This document shows, one piece after another, positions 41,746 to 55,178 of a stretch of DNA of 64,000 nt. Position 1 is the stretch's first letter. Each line of letters starts with the position of its first letter. The position numbers were made by a program, and so were the translations under genes. The notes under the pieces were generated by a model. It worked only from the letters and a program-made list of their open reading frames with translations, did not search any database and had not been told where the DNA came from. The stretch covers positions 124,001 to 188,000 of the forward strand of contig CANTAL010000148.1 in the NCBI GenBank assembly GCA_947650365.1. The letters run 5' to 3'. Origin of the DNA: Chamaelirium japonicum. Its lineage: Eukaryota > Streptophyta > Magnoliopsida > Liliales > Melanthiaceae.

Positions 41746-42960
41746 ACGATCCATTCTAATTCATTCGTACGATCCATTCTTATTCAATCGTACGATCCAT
41801 TCAAATTCATTCGCATGATCCATTCTAATTCATTCGTACGATCCGTACGATCCATTCTAATTCATTCGTACGATCGATTCTAATTCATTCGCACGATCCA
41901 TTCTAATTCATTCGTACGATCCATTCTAATTCATTCGTATGATCCATTCTAATTTATTTGTACGATCCATTCTAATTCATTCTCACAAATGTAACCTTTC
42001 TAATTCATTTGTACGATCCATTCTAATTCATTCGTACGATCCATTCTAATCCATTCGTACGATCCATTCTAAACCATTCGTACGATCCATTCTAATTCAT
42101 TCGCACGAATGTAACCATTCTAATTCATTCGTACGATCCATTCTAATTCATTCCTACGATCCATTCTAATTCATTCGCTTGAATGTATCCATTCTAATTC
42201 ATTTGCACAATCCAATCTATTTCATTCCTATGATCCATTATAATTCATTTGTACGATCCATTCTAATTCGTTCGTGCAAATGTATCCATTCTAATTCATT
42301 CGTACGATCCATTCTAATTCGTTCGTATGATTTAATTCATTCGTACGATCCATTCTAATTCATTCGTGCGATCCATTCTAATTCATTCGCACAAATGTAT
42401 CCATTCTAATTCATTCGTACGATCCATTCTAATTCATTCGTACGATCCATTCTAATTCATTCGCACAAATGTATCCATTCTAATTCATTCGTTCGATCTA
42501 TTCTAATTCATTCGCATAAATATATCCATTCTAATTCATTCGTATGATCCATTCTAATTCATTCGCACGATCCATTCTAATTCATTCGCACAAATGTATC
42601 CATTCTAATTCATTCGTACAATCCATTCTAATTCATTCGCATGATCCATTCTAATTCATTCGTACGATCCATTCTAAATCATTCGTATGATCCATTCTAA
42701 TCAATTCGTACAATCCATTCTAATCCATTCGTACGATCCATTCTAATTCATTCTCACAAATGTAACCTTTCTAATTTATTCGTATGATCCATTCTAAATC
42801 ATTCGTACGATCCATTCTAATCCATTCGTACGATCCATTCTAATTCATTTGTACGATCCATTCTAATCCATTTGTACGATCCATTCTAATCCATTCGTAC
42901 GATCCATTCTAATCTATTCGTACGATCCATTCTAATCCATTCGCACGATCCATTCTAATC
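41746..42960 (-). repeat. Irregular R block leading into HOR-B
   Basis: Reverse monomers with a module copy near 42097-42250, diverged in its last monomers. A small scar, GTACGATCCGTACGATCC near 41837, is a shortened monomer. From about 42840 CTAATCCATTCG monomers dominate and blend into the first HOR-B unit. Confidence 0.84.
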
Positions 42961-43010
42961 CATTCGTACGATCCATTCTAATCCATTCGTACGATCCATT
43001 CTAATCCATT

Positions 43011-45161
43011 CGTACAGTCCATTCTAATTCATTCCCATGATCCATTCTAATCCATTCGTACGATCCATTCTAATCCATTCGTACGATCCATTCTAATTCA
43101 TTCGTACGATCCATTCTAATCCATTCGTACGATCCATTCAAATCCATTCGTACGATCCATTCTAATCCATTCGTACGATCCATTCTAATTCATTCGTACG
43201 AACATTCTAATTCATTCGCACGATCCATTCTAATTCATTCGTGCGAATGAATTAGAATGGATCGTACGAATGAATTAGAATTAGATCGTACGAATTAATT
43301 AGAATGGATCGTACGAATGAATTAAAATGGATACATTCATACGACTGAATTAGAATTCATTCGTATGATCCATTCTAATTCATCCGTACGAATGAATTAG
43401 ACTAGATCATACAAATGAATTAGAATGGATCATGCGAATGAATTAGAATGGATCGTATGAACGAATTAGAATGGATCGTGGAAATGAATTAGAATGGATA
43501 CATTCGTGCGAATGAATTAGAATGGATCGTGCGAATGAATTAGAATGGATACATTCGTGACAAAGAATTAGAATGGATCGAGCGAATGACTTAAAATGGA
43601 TACCTTCATACGATCCATTCTTATTCATTTGTATGATCCATTCTAATTCATTCGCACGAATGTAACCATTCTAATTCATTCGTACGATCCATTCTAATTC
43701 GTTCCTACGATCCATTCTAATTCATTCGCACGAATGTATCCATTCTAATTCATTTGCACGATCCATTCTAATTCATTCCTATGATCCATTCTAATTCATT
43801 CGTACGATCCATTCTAATTCAAACGTACGATCCATTCTAATTCATTCGTACGATCCATTCTAATTCATACCTACGATCTTTTCAAATTCATTCGCTCGTA
43901 TGTATCCATTCTAATTCATTCGTACGATCCTTTCTTATTCATTCGTACGATCCATTCAAATTCATTCGCATGATCCATTCTAATTCATTCGTACGATCCT
44001 TTCTAATTCATTCGCACGAATGTATCCATTCTAATTCATTCGTACAATCCATTCTAATTCATTCGCACGATCCATTCTAATTCATTCGTATGATCCATTC
44101 TAATTCATTCCTACGATCTATTCTAATTCATTTGTATGATCCATTCTAATTCATTCGTACGAATGAATTAGAAAGGATCATACGAATGAATTCTAATTCA
44201 GTCGTTTGAATGTATCCATTTTAATTCATTCGTACGATCCATTCTAAATCATTCGTACGATCTAATTCATTCGTACGATCCATTCTAATTCATTCGTAAG
44301 ATCCATTCTAATTTATTCACACGAATGAATTAGAATGGATCGTGCGAATGAATTAGAATGGATCGTACGAATGAATTAGAATAGATCGTACGAATGAATT
44401 AGAATGGATCGTGCGAATGGATTAGAATGGATCGTACGAATGAATTAGATTGGTTCGTTCAAATATATCCATTCCAATTCATTCGCACAAATGTATCCAT
44501 TCTAATTCATTCGTACGATCTATTGTAATTCATTCGTATGATCCATTCTAATTTATTTGCACGATCTATTCTAATTCATTCGTACGATTCATTCTAATTC
44601 ATTCGCACGATCCATTCTAATTCATTCGTATGATCCATTCTAATTAATTCGCATGATCGATTCTAATTCATTCGTATGATCCATTCTAATTCATTCGTAC
44701 GATCCATTCTAATTCTTTCGTACGATCCATTCTAATTCATTCGCACGATCTATTCTAATTCATTCGTACAATCCATTCTAATTTATTCGTACGATCCATT
44801 CTAATTCATTCACACTATCCATTCTAATTCATTCGTACGATCCATTCTAATTAGATCGTATGATCCATTCTAATTCATTCGCACAAATGTATCCATTTTA
44901 ATTCATTCGTACGATCCATTCTAATTTATTCATACGATCCATTCTAATTCATTCGCACGATCCATTCTAATTCATTCGTACGATCCATTCTAATTCATTC
45001 GTATGATCAATTCTAATTCATTCGCACAATCCATTCTAATTCATTCTCACGATCCATTCTAATTCAATTCGTGCAATCCATTCTAATTCATTCACACTAT
45101 CCATTCTAATCAATTCGTACGATCCATTCTAATCCATTCGTACGATCCATTCTAATCCATT
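43011..45161. repeat. HOR-B unit a (2151 bp)
   Basis: Predominantly R. F inserts lie near 43243-43355, 43388-43604, 44159-44191 and 44321-44458. The 31-bp F insert is flanked on its left by a palindrome centred at 44158/44159 (19-bp arms, one mismatch). A reverse module lies near 43648-43800. A private variant is GTACGAACATTC near 43198, where the other copies read GTACGACCATTC. Confidence 0.93.
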
Positions 45162-47289
45162 CGTACAGTCCATTCTAATTCATTCCCATGATCCATTCTA
45201 ATCCATTCGTACGATCCATTCTAATCCATTCGTACGATCCATTCTAATTCATTCGTACGATCCATTCTAATCCATTCGTACGATCCATTCAAATCCATTC
45301 GTACGATCCATTCTAATCCATTCGTACGATCCATTCTAATTCATTCGTACGACCATTCTAATTCATTCGCACGATCCATTCTAATTCATTCGTGCGAATG
45401 AATTAGAATGCATCGTACAAATGAATTAGAATTAGATCGTACGAATTAATTAGAATGGATCGTACGAATGAATTAAAATGGATACATTCATACGACTGAA
45501 TTAGAATTCATTCGTATGATCCATTCTAATTCATCCGTACGAATGAATTAGACTAGATCATACAAATGAATTAGAATGGATCATGCGAATGAATTAGAAT
45601 GGATCGTATGAACGAATTAGAATGGATCGTGGAAATGAATTAGAATAGATACATTCGTGCGAATGAATTAGAATGGATCATGCGAATGAATTAGAATGGA
45701 TACATTCGTGACAAAGAATTAGAATGGATCGAGCGAATGACTTAAAATGGATACCTTCATACGATCCATTCTTATTCATTTGTATGATCCATTCTAATTC
45801 ATTCGCACGAATGTAACCATTCTAATTCATTCGTACGATCCATTCTAATTCGTTCCTACGATCCATTCTAATTCATTCGCACGAATGTATCCATTCTAAT
45901 TCATTTGCACGATCCATTCTAATTCATTCCTATGATCCATTCTAATTCATTCGTACGATCCATTCTAATTCAAACGTACGATCCATTCTAATTCATTCGT
46001 ACGATCCATTCTAATTCATACCTACGATCTATTCAAATTCATTCGCTCGTATGTATCCATTCTAATTCATTCGTACGATCCTTTCTTATTCATTCGTACG
46101 ATCCATTCAAATTCATTCGCATGATCCATTCTAATTCATTCGTACGATCCTTTCTAATTCATTCGCACGAATGTATCCATTCTAATTCATTCGTACAATC
46201 CATTCTAATTCATTCGCACGATCCATTCTAATTCATTCGTATGATCCATTCTAATTCATTCCTACGATCTATTCTAATTCATTTGTATGATCCATTCTAA
46301 TTCATTCGTACGAATGAATTAGAAAGGATCATACGAATGAATTCTAATTCAGTCGTATGAATGTATCCATTTTAATTCATTCGTACGATCCATTCTAAAT
46401 CATTCGTACGATCTAATTCATTCGTACGATCCATTCTAATTCATTCGTAAGATCCATTCTAATTTATTCACACGAATGAATTAGAATGGATCGTGCGAAT
46501 GAATTAGAATGGATCGTACGAATGAATTAGAATAGATCGTACGAATGAATTAGAATGGATCGTGCGAATGGATTAGAATGGATCGTACGAATGAATTAGA
46601 TTGGTTCGTTCAAATATATCCATTCCAATTCATTCGCACAAATGTATCCATTCTAATTCATTCGTACGATCTATTTTAATTCATTCGTATGATCCATTCT
46701 AATTTATTCGCACGATCTATTCTAATTCATTCGTACGATTCATTCTAATTCATTCGCACGATCCATTCTAATTCATTCGTATGATCCATTCTAATTAATT
46801 CGCATGATCGATTCTAATTCATTCGTATGATCCATTCTAATTCATTCGTACGATCCATTCTAATTCTTTCGTACGATCCATTCTAATTCATTCGCACGAT
46901 CTATTCTAATTCATTCGTACAATCCATTCTAATTTATTCGTACAATCCATTCTAATTCATTCACACTATCCATTCTAATTCATTCGTACGATCCATTCTA
47001 ATTAGATCGTATGATCCATTCTAATTCATTCGCACAAATGTATCCATTTTAATTCATTCGTACGATCCATTCTAATTTATTCATACGATCCATTCTAATT
47101 CATTCGCACGATCCATTCTAATTCATTCGTATGATCAATTCTAATTCATTCGCACAATCCATTCTAATTCATTCTCACGATCCATTCTAATTCAATTCGT
47201 GCAATCCATTCTAATTCATTTACACTATCCATTCTAATCAATTCGTACGATCCATTCTAATCCATTCGTACGATCCATTCTAATCCATT
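45162..47289. repeat. HOR-B unit b (2128 bp, one monomer short)
   Basis: Same plan as unit a. One GTACGATCC-type 23-mer present in units a, c and d is missing near 47125. Private changes include GAATGCATCGTAC near 45408 and GGATCATGCG near 45677. Confidence 0.93.
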
Positions 47290-49440
47290 CGTACAGTCCA
47301 TTCTAATTCATTCCCATGATCCATTCTAATCCATTCGTACGATCCATTCTAATCCATTCGTACGATCCATTCTAATTCATTCGTACGATCCATTCTAATC
47401 CATTCGTACGATCCATTCAAATCCATTCGTACGATCCATTCTAATCCATTCGTACGATCCATTCTAATTCATTCGTACGACCATTCTAATTCATTCGCAC
47501 GATCCATTCTAATTCATTCGTGCGAATGAATTAGAATGGATCGTACAAATGAATTAGAATTAGATCGTACGAATTAATTAGAATGGATCGTACGAATGAA
47601 TTAAAATGGATACATTCATACGACTGAATTAGAATTCATTCGTATGATCCATTCTAATTCATCCGTACGAATGAATTAGACTAGATCATACAAATGAATT
47701 AGAATGGATCATGCGAATGAATTAGAATGGATCGTATGAACGAATTAGAATGGATCGTGGAAATGAATTAGAATGGATACATTCGTGCGAATGAATTAGA
47801 ATGGATCGTGCGAATGAATTAGAATGGATACATTCGTGACAAAGAATTAGAATGGATCGAGCGAATGACTTAAAATGGATACCTTCATACGATCCATTCT
47901 TATTCATTTGTATGATCCATTCTAATTCATTCGCACGAATGTAACCATTCTAATTCATTCGTACGATCCATTCTAATTCGTTCCTACGATCCATTCTAAT
48001 TCATTCGCACGAATGTATCCATTCTAATTCATTTGCACGATCCATTCTAATTCATTCCTATGATCCATTCTAATTCATTCGTACGATCCATTCTAATTCA
48101 AACGTACGATCCATTCTAATTCATTCGTACGATCCATTCTAATTCATACCTACGATCTATTCAAATTCATTCGCTCGTATGTATCCATTCTAATTCATTC
48201 GTACGATCCTTTCTTATTCATTCGTACGATCCATTCAAATTCATTCGCATGATCCATTCTAATTCATTCGTACGATCCTTTCTAATTCATTCGCACGAAT
48301 GTATCCATTCTAATTCATTCGTACAATCCATTCTAATTCATTCGCACGATCCATTCTAATTCATTCGTATGATCCATTCTAATTCATTCCTACGATCTAT
48401 TCTAATTCATTTGTATGATCCATTCTAATTCATTCGTACGAATGAATTAGAAAGGATCATACGAATGAATTCTAATTCAGTCGTATGAATGTATCCATTT
48501 TAATTCATTCGTACGATCCATTCTAAATCATTCGTACGATCTAATTCATTCGTACGATCCATTCTAATTCATTCGTAAGATCCATTCTAATTTATTCACA
48601 CGAATGAATTAGAATGGATCGTGCGAATGAATTAGAATGGATCGTACGAATGAATTAGAATAGATCGTACGAATGAATTAGAATGGATCGTGCGAATGGA
48701 TTAGAATGGATCGTACGAATGAATTAGATTGGTTCGTTCAAATATATCCATTCCAATTCATTCGCACAAATGTATCCATTCTAATTCATTCGTACGATCT
48801 ATTTTAATTCATTCGTATGATCCATTCTAATTTATTCGCACGATCTATTCTAATTCATTCGTACGATTCATTCTAATTCATTCGCACGATCCATTCTAAT
48901 TCATTCGTATGATCCATTCTAATTAATTCGCATGATCGATTCTAATTCATTCGTATGATCCATTCTAATTCATTCGTACGATCCATTCTAATTCTTTCGT
49001 ACGATCCATTCTAATTCATTCGCACGATCTATTCTAATTCATTCGTACAATCCATTCTAATTTATTCGTACGATCCATTCTAATTCATTCACACTATCCA
49101 TTCTAATTCATTCGTACGATCCATTCTAATTAGATCGTATGATCCATTCTAATTCATTCGCACAAATGTATCCATTTTAATTCATTCGTACGATCCATTC
49201 TAATTTATTCATACGATCCATTCTAATTCATTCGCACGATCCATTCTAATTCATTCGTACGATCCATTCTAATTCATTCGTATGATCAATTCTAATTCAT
49301 TCGCACAATCCATTCTAATTCATTCTCACGATCCATTCTAATTCAATTCGTGCAATCCATTCTAATTCATTCACACTATCCATTCTAATCAATTCGTACG
49401 ATCCATTCTAATCCATTCGTACGATCCATTCTAATCCATT
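47290..49440. repeat. HOR-B unit c (2151 bp)
   Basis: Complete unit with the same four F inserts. By eye it differs from a and b by only scattered substitutions. Confidence 0.93.
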
Positions 49441-51511
49441 CGTACAGTCCATTCTAATTCATTCCCATGATCCATTCTAATCCATTCGTACGATCCATTC
49501 TAATCCATTCGTACGATCCATTCTAATTCATTCGTACGATCCATTCTAATCCATTCGTACGATCCATTCAAATCCATTCGTACGATCCATTCTAATCCAT
49601 TCGTACGATCCATTCTAATTCATTCGTACGACCATTCTAATTCATTCGCACGATCCATTCTAATTCATTCGTGCGAATGAATTAGAATGGATCGTACAAA
49701 TGAATTAGAATTAGATCGTACGAATTAATTAGAATGGATCGTACGAATGAATTAAAATGGATACATTCATACGACTGAATTAGAATTCATTCGTATGATC
49801 CATTCTAATTCATCCGTACGAATGAATTAGACTAGATCATACAAATGAATTAGAATGGATCAAGCGAATGAATTAGAATGGATCGTATGAACGAATTAGA
49901 ATGGATCGTGGAAATGAATTAGAATGGATACATTCGTGCGAATGAATTAGAATGGATCGTGCGAATGAATTAGAATGGATACATTCGTGACAAAGAATTA
50001 GAATGGATCGAGCGAATGACTTAAAATGGATACCTTCATACGATCCATTCTTATTCATTTGTATGATCCATTCTAATTCATTCGCACGAATGTAACCATT
50101 CTAATTCATTCGTACGATCCATTCTAATTCGTTCCTACGATCCATTCTAATTCATTCGCACGAATGTATCCATTCTAATTCATTTGCACGATCCATTCTA
50201 ATTCATTCCTATGATCCATTCTAATTCATTCGTACGATCCATTCTAATTCAAACGTACGATCCATTCTAATTCATTCGTACGATCCATTCTAATTCATAC
50301 CTACGATCTATTCAAATTCATTCGCTCGTATGTATCCATTCTAATTCATTCGTACGATCCTTTCTTATTCATTCGTACGATCCATTCAAATTCATTCGCA
50401 TGATCCATTCTAATTCATTCGTACGATCCTTTCTAATTCATTCGCACGAATGTATCCATTCTAATTCATTCGTACAATCCATTCTAATTCATTCGCACGA
50501 TCCATTCTAATTCATTCGTATGATCCATTCTAATTCATTCCTACGATCTATTCTAATTCATTTGTATGATCCATTCTAATTCATTCGCACGAATGAATTA
50601 GAAAGGATCATACGAATGAATTCTAATTCAGTCGTATGAATGTATCCATTTTAATTCATTCGTACGATCCATTCTAAATCATTCGTACGATCTAATTCAT
50701 TCGTACGATCCATTCTAATTCATTCGTAAGATCCATTCTAATTTATTCACACGAATGAATTAGAATGGATCGTGCGAATGAATTAGAATGGATCGTACGA
50801 ATGAATTAGAATAGATCGTACGAATGAATTAGAATGGATCGTGCGAATGGATTAGAATGGATCGTACGAATGAATTAGATTGGTTCGTTCAAATATATCC
50901 ATTCCAATTCATTCGCACAAATGTATCCATTCTAATTCATTCGTACGATCTATTTTAATTCATTCGTATGATCCATTCTAATTTATTCGCACGATCTATT
51001 CTAATTCATTCGTACGATTCATTCTAATTCATTCGCACGATCCATTCTAATTCATTCGTATGATCCATTCTAATTAATTCGCATGATCGATTCTAATTCA
51101 TTCGTATGATCCATTCTAATTCATTCGTACGATCCATTCTAATTCTTTCGTACGATCCATTCTAATTCATTCGCACGATCTATTCTAATTCATTCGTACA
51201 ATCCATTCTAATTTATTCGTACGATCCATTCTAATTCATTCACACTATCCATTCTAATTCATTCGTACGATCCATTCTAATTAGATCGTATGATCCATTC
51301 TAATTCATTCGCACAAATGTATCCATTCTAATTCATTCGTACGATCCATTCTAATTTATTCATACGATCCTTTCTAATTCATTCGCACGATCCATTCTAA
51401 TTCATTCGTACGATCCATTCTAATTCATTCGTATGATCAATTCTAATTCATTCGCACGATCCATTCTAATTCATTCGTATGGTCCATTCTAATTCAATTC
51501 GTGCAATCCAT
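49441..51511. repeat. HOR-B unit d, last copy, right end diverged
   Basis: Follows unit c until about 51511 and falls short of a full unit by about 80 bp. Local changes include CATTCGCACGAATG near 50582, where the other units have the perfect CATTCGTACGAATG palindrome, and GTATGGTCC near 51477. Confidence 0.9.
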
Positions 51512-51740
51512 TCAAATTCATTCGCACGATCCATTCTAATTCATTCGTTCGAATAAATTAGAGTGGATCGTACGAATGAATTAGAATGGATCGCACGAAT
51601 GAATTAGATCGTACGAATGAATTAGAATGGATCGTACGAATGAATTAAAATGGATACATTCATACGACATAATTAGAATTCATTCATATGATCCATTCTA
51701 ATTCATTCGTACGAATGAATTAGAATGGATCATACAAATG
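51512..51740. repeat. Degenerate fragment resembling a fifth HOR-B copy
   Basis: After the array edge, F near 51551-51678 and R near 51679-51709 repeat HOR-B landmarks in the same order: GAATTAGATCGTACGAAT, GATACATTCATACGAC, then TTAGAATTCATTC and a GTACG switch. They carry more differences than the units show between themselves. It looks like an older, truncated copy left at the edge. Confidence 0.7.
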
Positions 51741-52383
51741 AATTAGAAAGGTTACATTCGTGAGATTGAATTAGAATGGATCGTGCGAATGAATTAGAAT
51801 TGATCATACGAATGGATTTGAATGGCTCGTACGAATGAATTAGAATAGATCGTGCGAATGAATTAGAATGGATCGTACGAACGAATTAGAATGGATCGTA
51901 CGATCGAATTAGAATTGATCGTATGAATGAATTAGAATGGATCGTACGAATGAATTCGAATGGATACATTCGAGCGAATCAATTAGAATGGATCGTACGA
52001 ATGAATTAGAATGGATCATAGGAATGAATTAGAATGGATCGTGCAAATGAATTAGAATGGTTACATTCGTGCGAATGAATTAGAATGGATCGTAGGAATG
52101 AATTAGAATGGATCGTACGAATGAATTAGAATAGTTACATTCGTGCGAATTAATTGGAATGGATCGTACAAATGAATTAAATGGATCATAGGAATGAATT
52201 AGAATGGATACATTTGTACGAATGAATTAGAATAGATCGTACGAATGAATTAGAATGGATCATACGAATGAATTAGAATGGATTGTGTGAATGAATTAGA
52301 ATAGATCGTGCGAATGAATTAGAATGGATACATTCGTGCGAATGAATTAGAATGGATTGGACGAATGAATTAGAATGGATCGT
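51710..52383 (+). repeat. F block with a module copy
   Basis: A module lies near 51962-52148. The last 65 bp (CATTCGTGCG, then a GATTGGACG monomer, then GGATCGT) match the F side of the HOR-A islet-1 switch at 6043. Confidence 0.86.
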
Positions 52384-53021
52384 ACGATTCATTCTAATTC
52401 ATTCGTACGATCCATTCTAATGCATTCGTACGATTCATTCTAATTCATTCGCATGATCCATCCTAATTCTTTTGTACGATCCATTCTTATTCATTCATAC
52501 GATCCATTCTAATTCATTCGTACGATCCATTCTAATTAGATCGTATGATCCATTCTAATTCATTCGCACAAATGTATCCACTTTAATTCATTCGCACAAT
52601 CCATTCTAATTTATTCATAAGATCCATTCTAATTCGTTCGCACTATCCATTCTAATCCATTTGTATGATCTATTCTAATTCATTCATACGATCCATTCTA
52701 ATTCATCCCTACGTACGATCCATTCTAATTCATTCGCACGAATGTAACCAATCTAATTCATTCGTATGATCAATTCTAATTTATTTGCACGATCCATTCT
52801 AATTCATTCGTACGATCCATTCTAATTCATTCTCACGAATGTAACCATTCTAATTCATTCGCACGATCCATTCTAATTCATTCGTATGATCCATTCTAAT
52901 TTATTTGTACAATCCATTCTAATTCATTCGTACTATCCTTTCTAACTCATTCGTATGATCAATTCTAATTCATTCGTACGATCCATTCTAATCCATTCGT
53001 ACCATCCATTCTAATACATTC
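52384..53021 (-). repeat. Irregular R block starting at the recurrent switch
   Basis: The first 75 bp are an inverted match to F sequence at about 2635-2710 of HOR-A, including the rare TAATGCATTCG and ACGATTC pieces. A duplicated CCTACGTACGATCC scar lies near 52708. It ends in CATTCGTGCGAATG near 53020. Confidence 0.85.
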
Positions 53022-53447
53022 GTGCGAATGATTTAGAATGGATCGTACGAATGAATTAGAATGGATCGTACGAATGGTTTAGAATGGATCGTACGAATGG
53101 ATTAGAATGGATCGTACGAATGAATTAGAATGGATACATTCGAGCGAATGAATTAGAATGGATCGTACGAATGAATTAGAATGGATCGTACGAATGGATC
53201 AGAATGGATCGTACGAATGGATTAGAATGGATCGTATGAATGAATTAGAATGGATCATGCAAATGAATTAGAAAGGTTACATTCGTGAGAATGAATTAGA
53301 ATGGATCGTGCGAATGAATTAGAATTGATCATACGAATGGATTAGAATGGATCGTACGAATGAATTAGAATAGTTCGTGCGAATGAATTAGAACGGATCG
53401 TACGAACGAATTAGAATGGATCATGCGAATGAATTAGAATGGATCGT
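53022..53447 (+). repeat. Irregular F block
   Basis: 0.43 kb of F monomers, with an AAAGGTTACATTCGTGAG monomer near 53273. The right edge is centred on GTAC at 53447/53448. Confidence 0.84.
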
Positions 53448-53697
53448 ACGATTCGTTCTAATTCATTCATACGATCCATTCTAATTCATTCGTACGATCC
53501 ATTCTAATTCATTCGCACGAATATATCCATTCTAATTCATTTGCATGATCCATTCTAATTCATTCCTATGATCAATTCTAATTCATTCGTACGATCCATT
53601 CTAATTCATTCGCTCGAATGTATCCATTCTAATTCATTCGTACGATCCATTCTAATTCATTCGCATGATCCATTCTAATTCATTCGTATGATACATT
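53448..53697 (-). repeat. Irregular R block
   Basis: 0.25 kb of R monomers including CATTCCTATG and a CATTCGCTCGAATG 28-mer, part of a reverse module. It switches to F through GATACATTCATACGACTA, as at 35860. Confidence 0.84.
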
Positions 53698-55102
53698 CAT
53701 ACGACTAAATTAGAATGGATTGTAATTAGAATGGATCGTACGAATGAATTAGAATGGATCGTGCGAATGAATTAGAATGGATCGTACGAATGAATTAGAA
53801 TGGATCCGCCGAATGAGTTAGAATGGATCATACGAATGAATTAGAATGGATCGTACAAATGGATTAGAATGGATCGTACGAATGGATTGTGCGAATGAAT
53901 AAGAATGGAGCGTACGAATGAATTAGAATGGATCGTACGAATGGATTAGAATGGATCGTACGAATGGATTAGAATGGATCGTGCGAATAAATTAGAATGG
54001 ATCGTGCGAATAAATTAGAATGGATCGTGCGAATGAATTAGAATGGATCGTACGAATGAATTAGAATGGATCCACCGAATGGGTTAGAATGGATCATACG
54101 AATGAATTAGAATGGATCGTACGAAGGAATTAGAATGGATCGTACGAATGAATTAGAATGGATCGTGCGAATGAATTAGAATGGATCGTACGAATGAATT
54201 AGAATGGATCGTACGAATGAATTAGAATGGATATATTTGTGCGAATGAATTATAATGGATCGTACAAATGAATTAGAATGGATCGAACGAATGAATTAGA
54301 ATGGATACATTTGAGCGAATGAATTAGAATAGATCGTACGAATGAATTAGAAAGGATCGTACGAATAAATTAGAATGGATACATTCATGCAAATGAATTA
54401 GAATGATCGTACGAATAAATTAGAATGGGTCATACGAATGAATTAGAATAGATCGAACGAATAAATTAGAATGGATCGTACGAATGTATTAGAATGGATC
54501 GTACGAATGAATTAGAATGGATACATTCATACGACTGAATTAGAATGGATTGCACGAATGAATTAGAATGGATCGTACGAATGAATTAGAATGGATCGTA
54601 CGAATGGATTAGAATAGATCGTACGAATGAATTAGAATTGATCATACGAATGAATTAGAATGGATCGTACGAATGGATAAGAATGGATCGTACGAATGTA
54701 TTAGAATGGATCGTACGAATGGAATAAATTAGAATGGATCGTACGAATGAATTAGAATGGATCAGGCGAAATAATTAGAATGGATCGTACGAATGAATTA
54801 GAATGGATACATTCGTGCGAATGAATTATAATGGATTGTAAGAATGAATTAGAATGGATCGTACGAATGAATTAGAATGGATCTTACGAATGAATTACAA
54901 TGGATCGTACGAATGAATTAGAATGGACACATTCGAGTGAATGAATTAGAATGGATCGTACGAATGAATTAGAATGGATCATAGGAATGAATTAGAATGG
55001 ATCGTGCAAATGAATTAGAATGGATACATTCGTGCGAATGAATTAGAATGGATTGTACGAATGAATTAGAATGGATCGTACGAATGAATTAGAATGAATC
55101 GT
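53698..55102 (+). repeat. Irregular F block with rare CC variants
   Basis: Holds GGATCCGCCGAATG at 53802 and GGATCCACCGAATG at 54068, a truncated monomer at 53878-53890 (GAATGGATTGTGC) and a partial module near 54924-55040. The end is GAATCGT/ACGATCC, centre 55102/55103. Confidence 0.85.
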
Positions 55103-55178
55103 ACGATCCATTATAATTCATTCGCACAATCCATTCTAATTCGTTCGTACGATCCATTGAAATTCATTCGCACAATCT
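55103..55178 (-). repeat. Short R islet
   Basis: Three reverse monomers (76 bp) between F blocks, entering on a GTAC centre and leaving at CACAATCTACGAATG. Confidence 0.83.

Larger units (their letters stand above)
42961..51511. repeat. Higher-order repeat array B (HOR-B), 2.15-kb unit, four copies
   Basis: The marker CGTACAGTCC lies at 43011, 45162, 47290 and 49441; the marker CGTGGAAATG lies near 43478, 45629, 47757 and 49908. Both give spacings of 2151, 2128 and 2151 bp. Units are nearly identical by eye. The 23-bp difference is one missing monomer near 47125. Each unit contains about eight orientation switches, so the inversions arose before amplification. The left edge is gradual in common monomers; the right edge is near 51511. 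Confidence 0.95.

Noticed and set aside
43443-43628. Reverse-strand open frame of 61 codons, also at 47722 and 49873
   Set aside because: It lies across an F-to-R switch of HOR-B and is lost in unit b by substitutions. Repeat-derived, not a gene.
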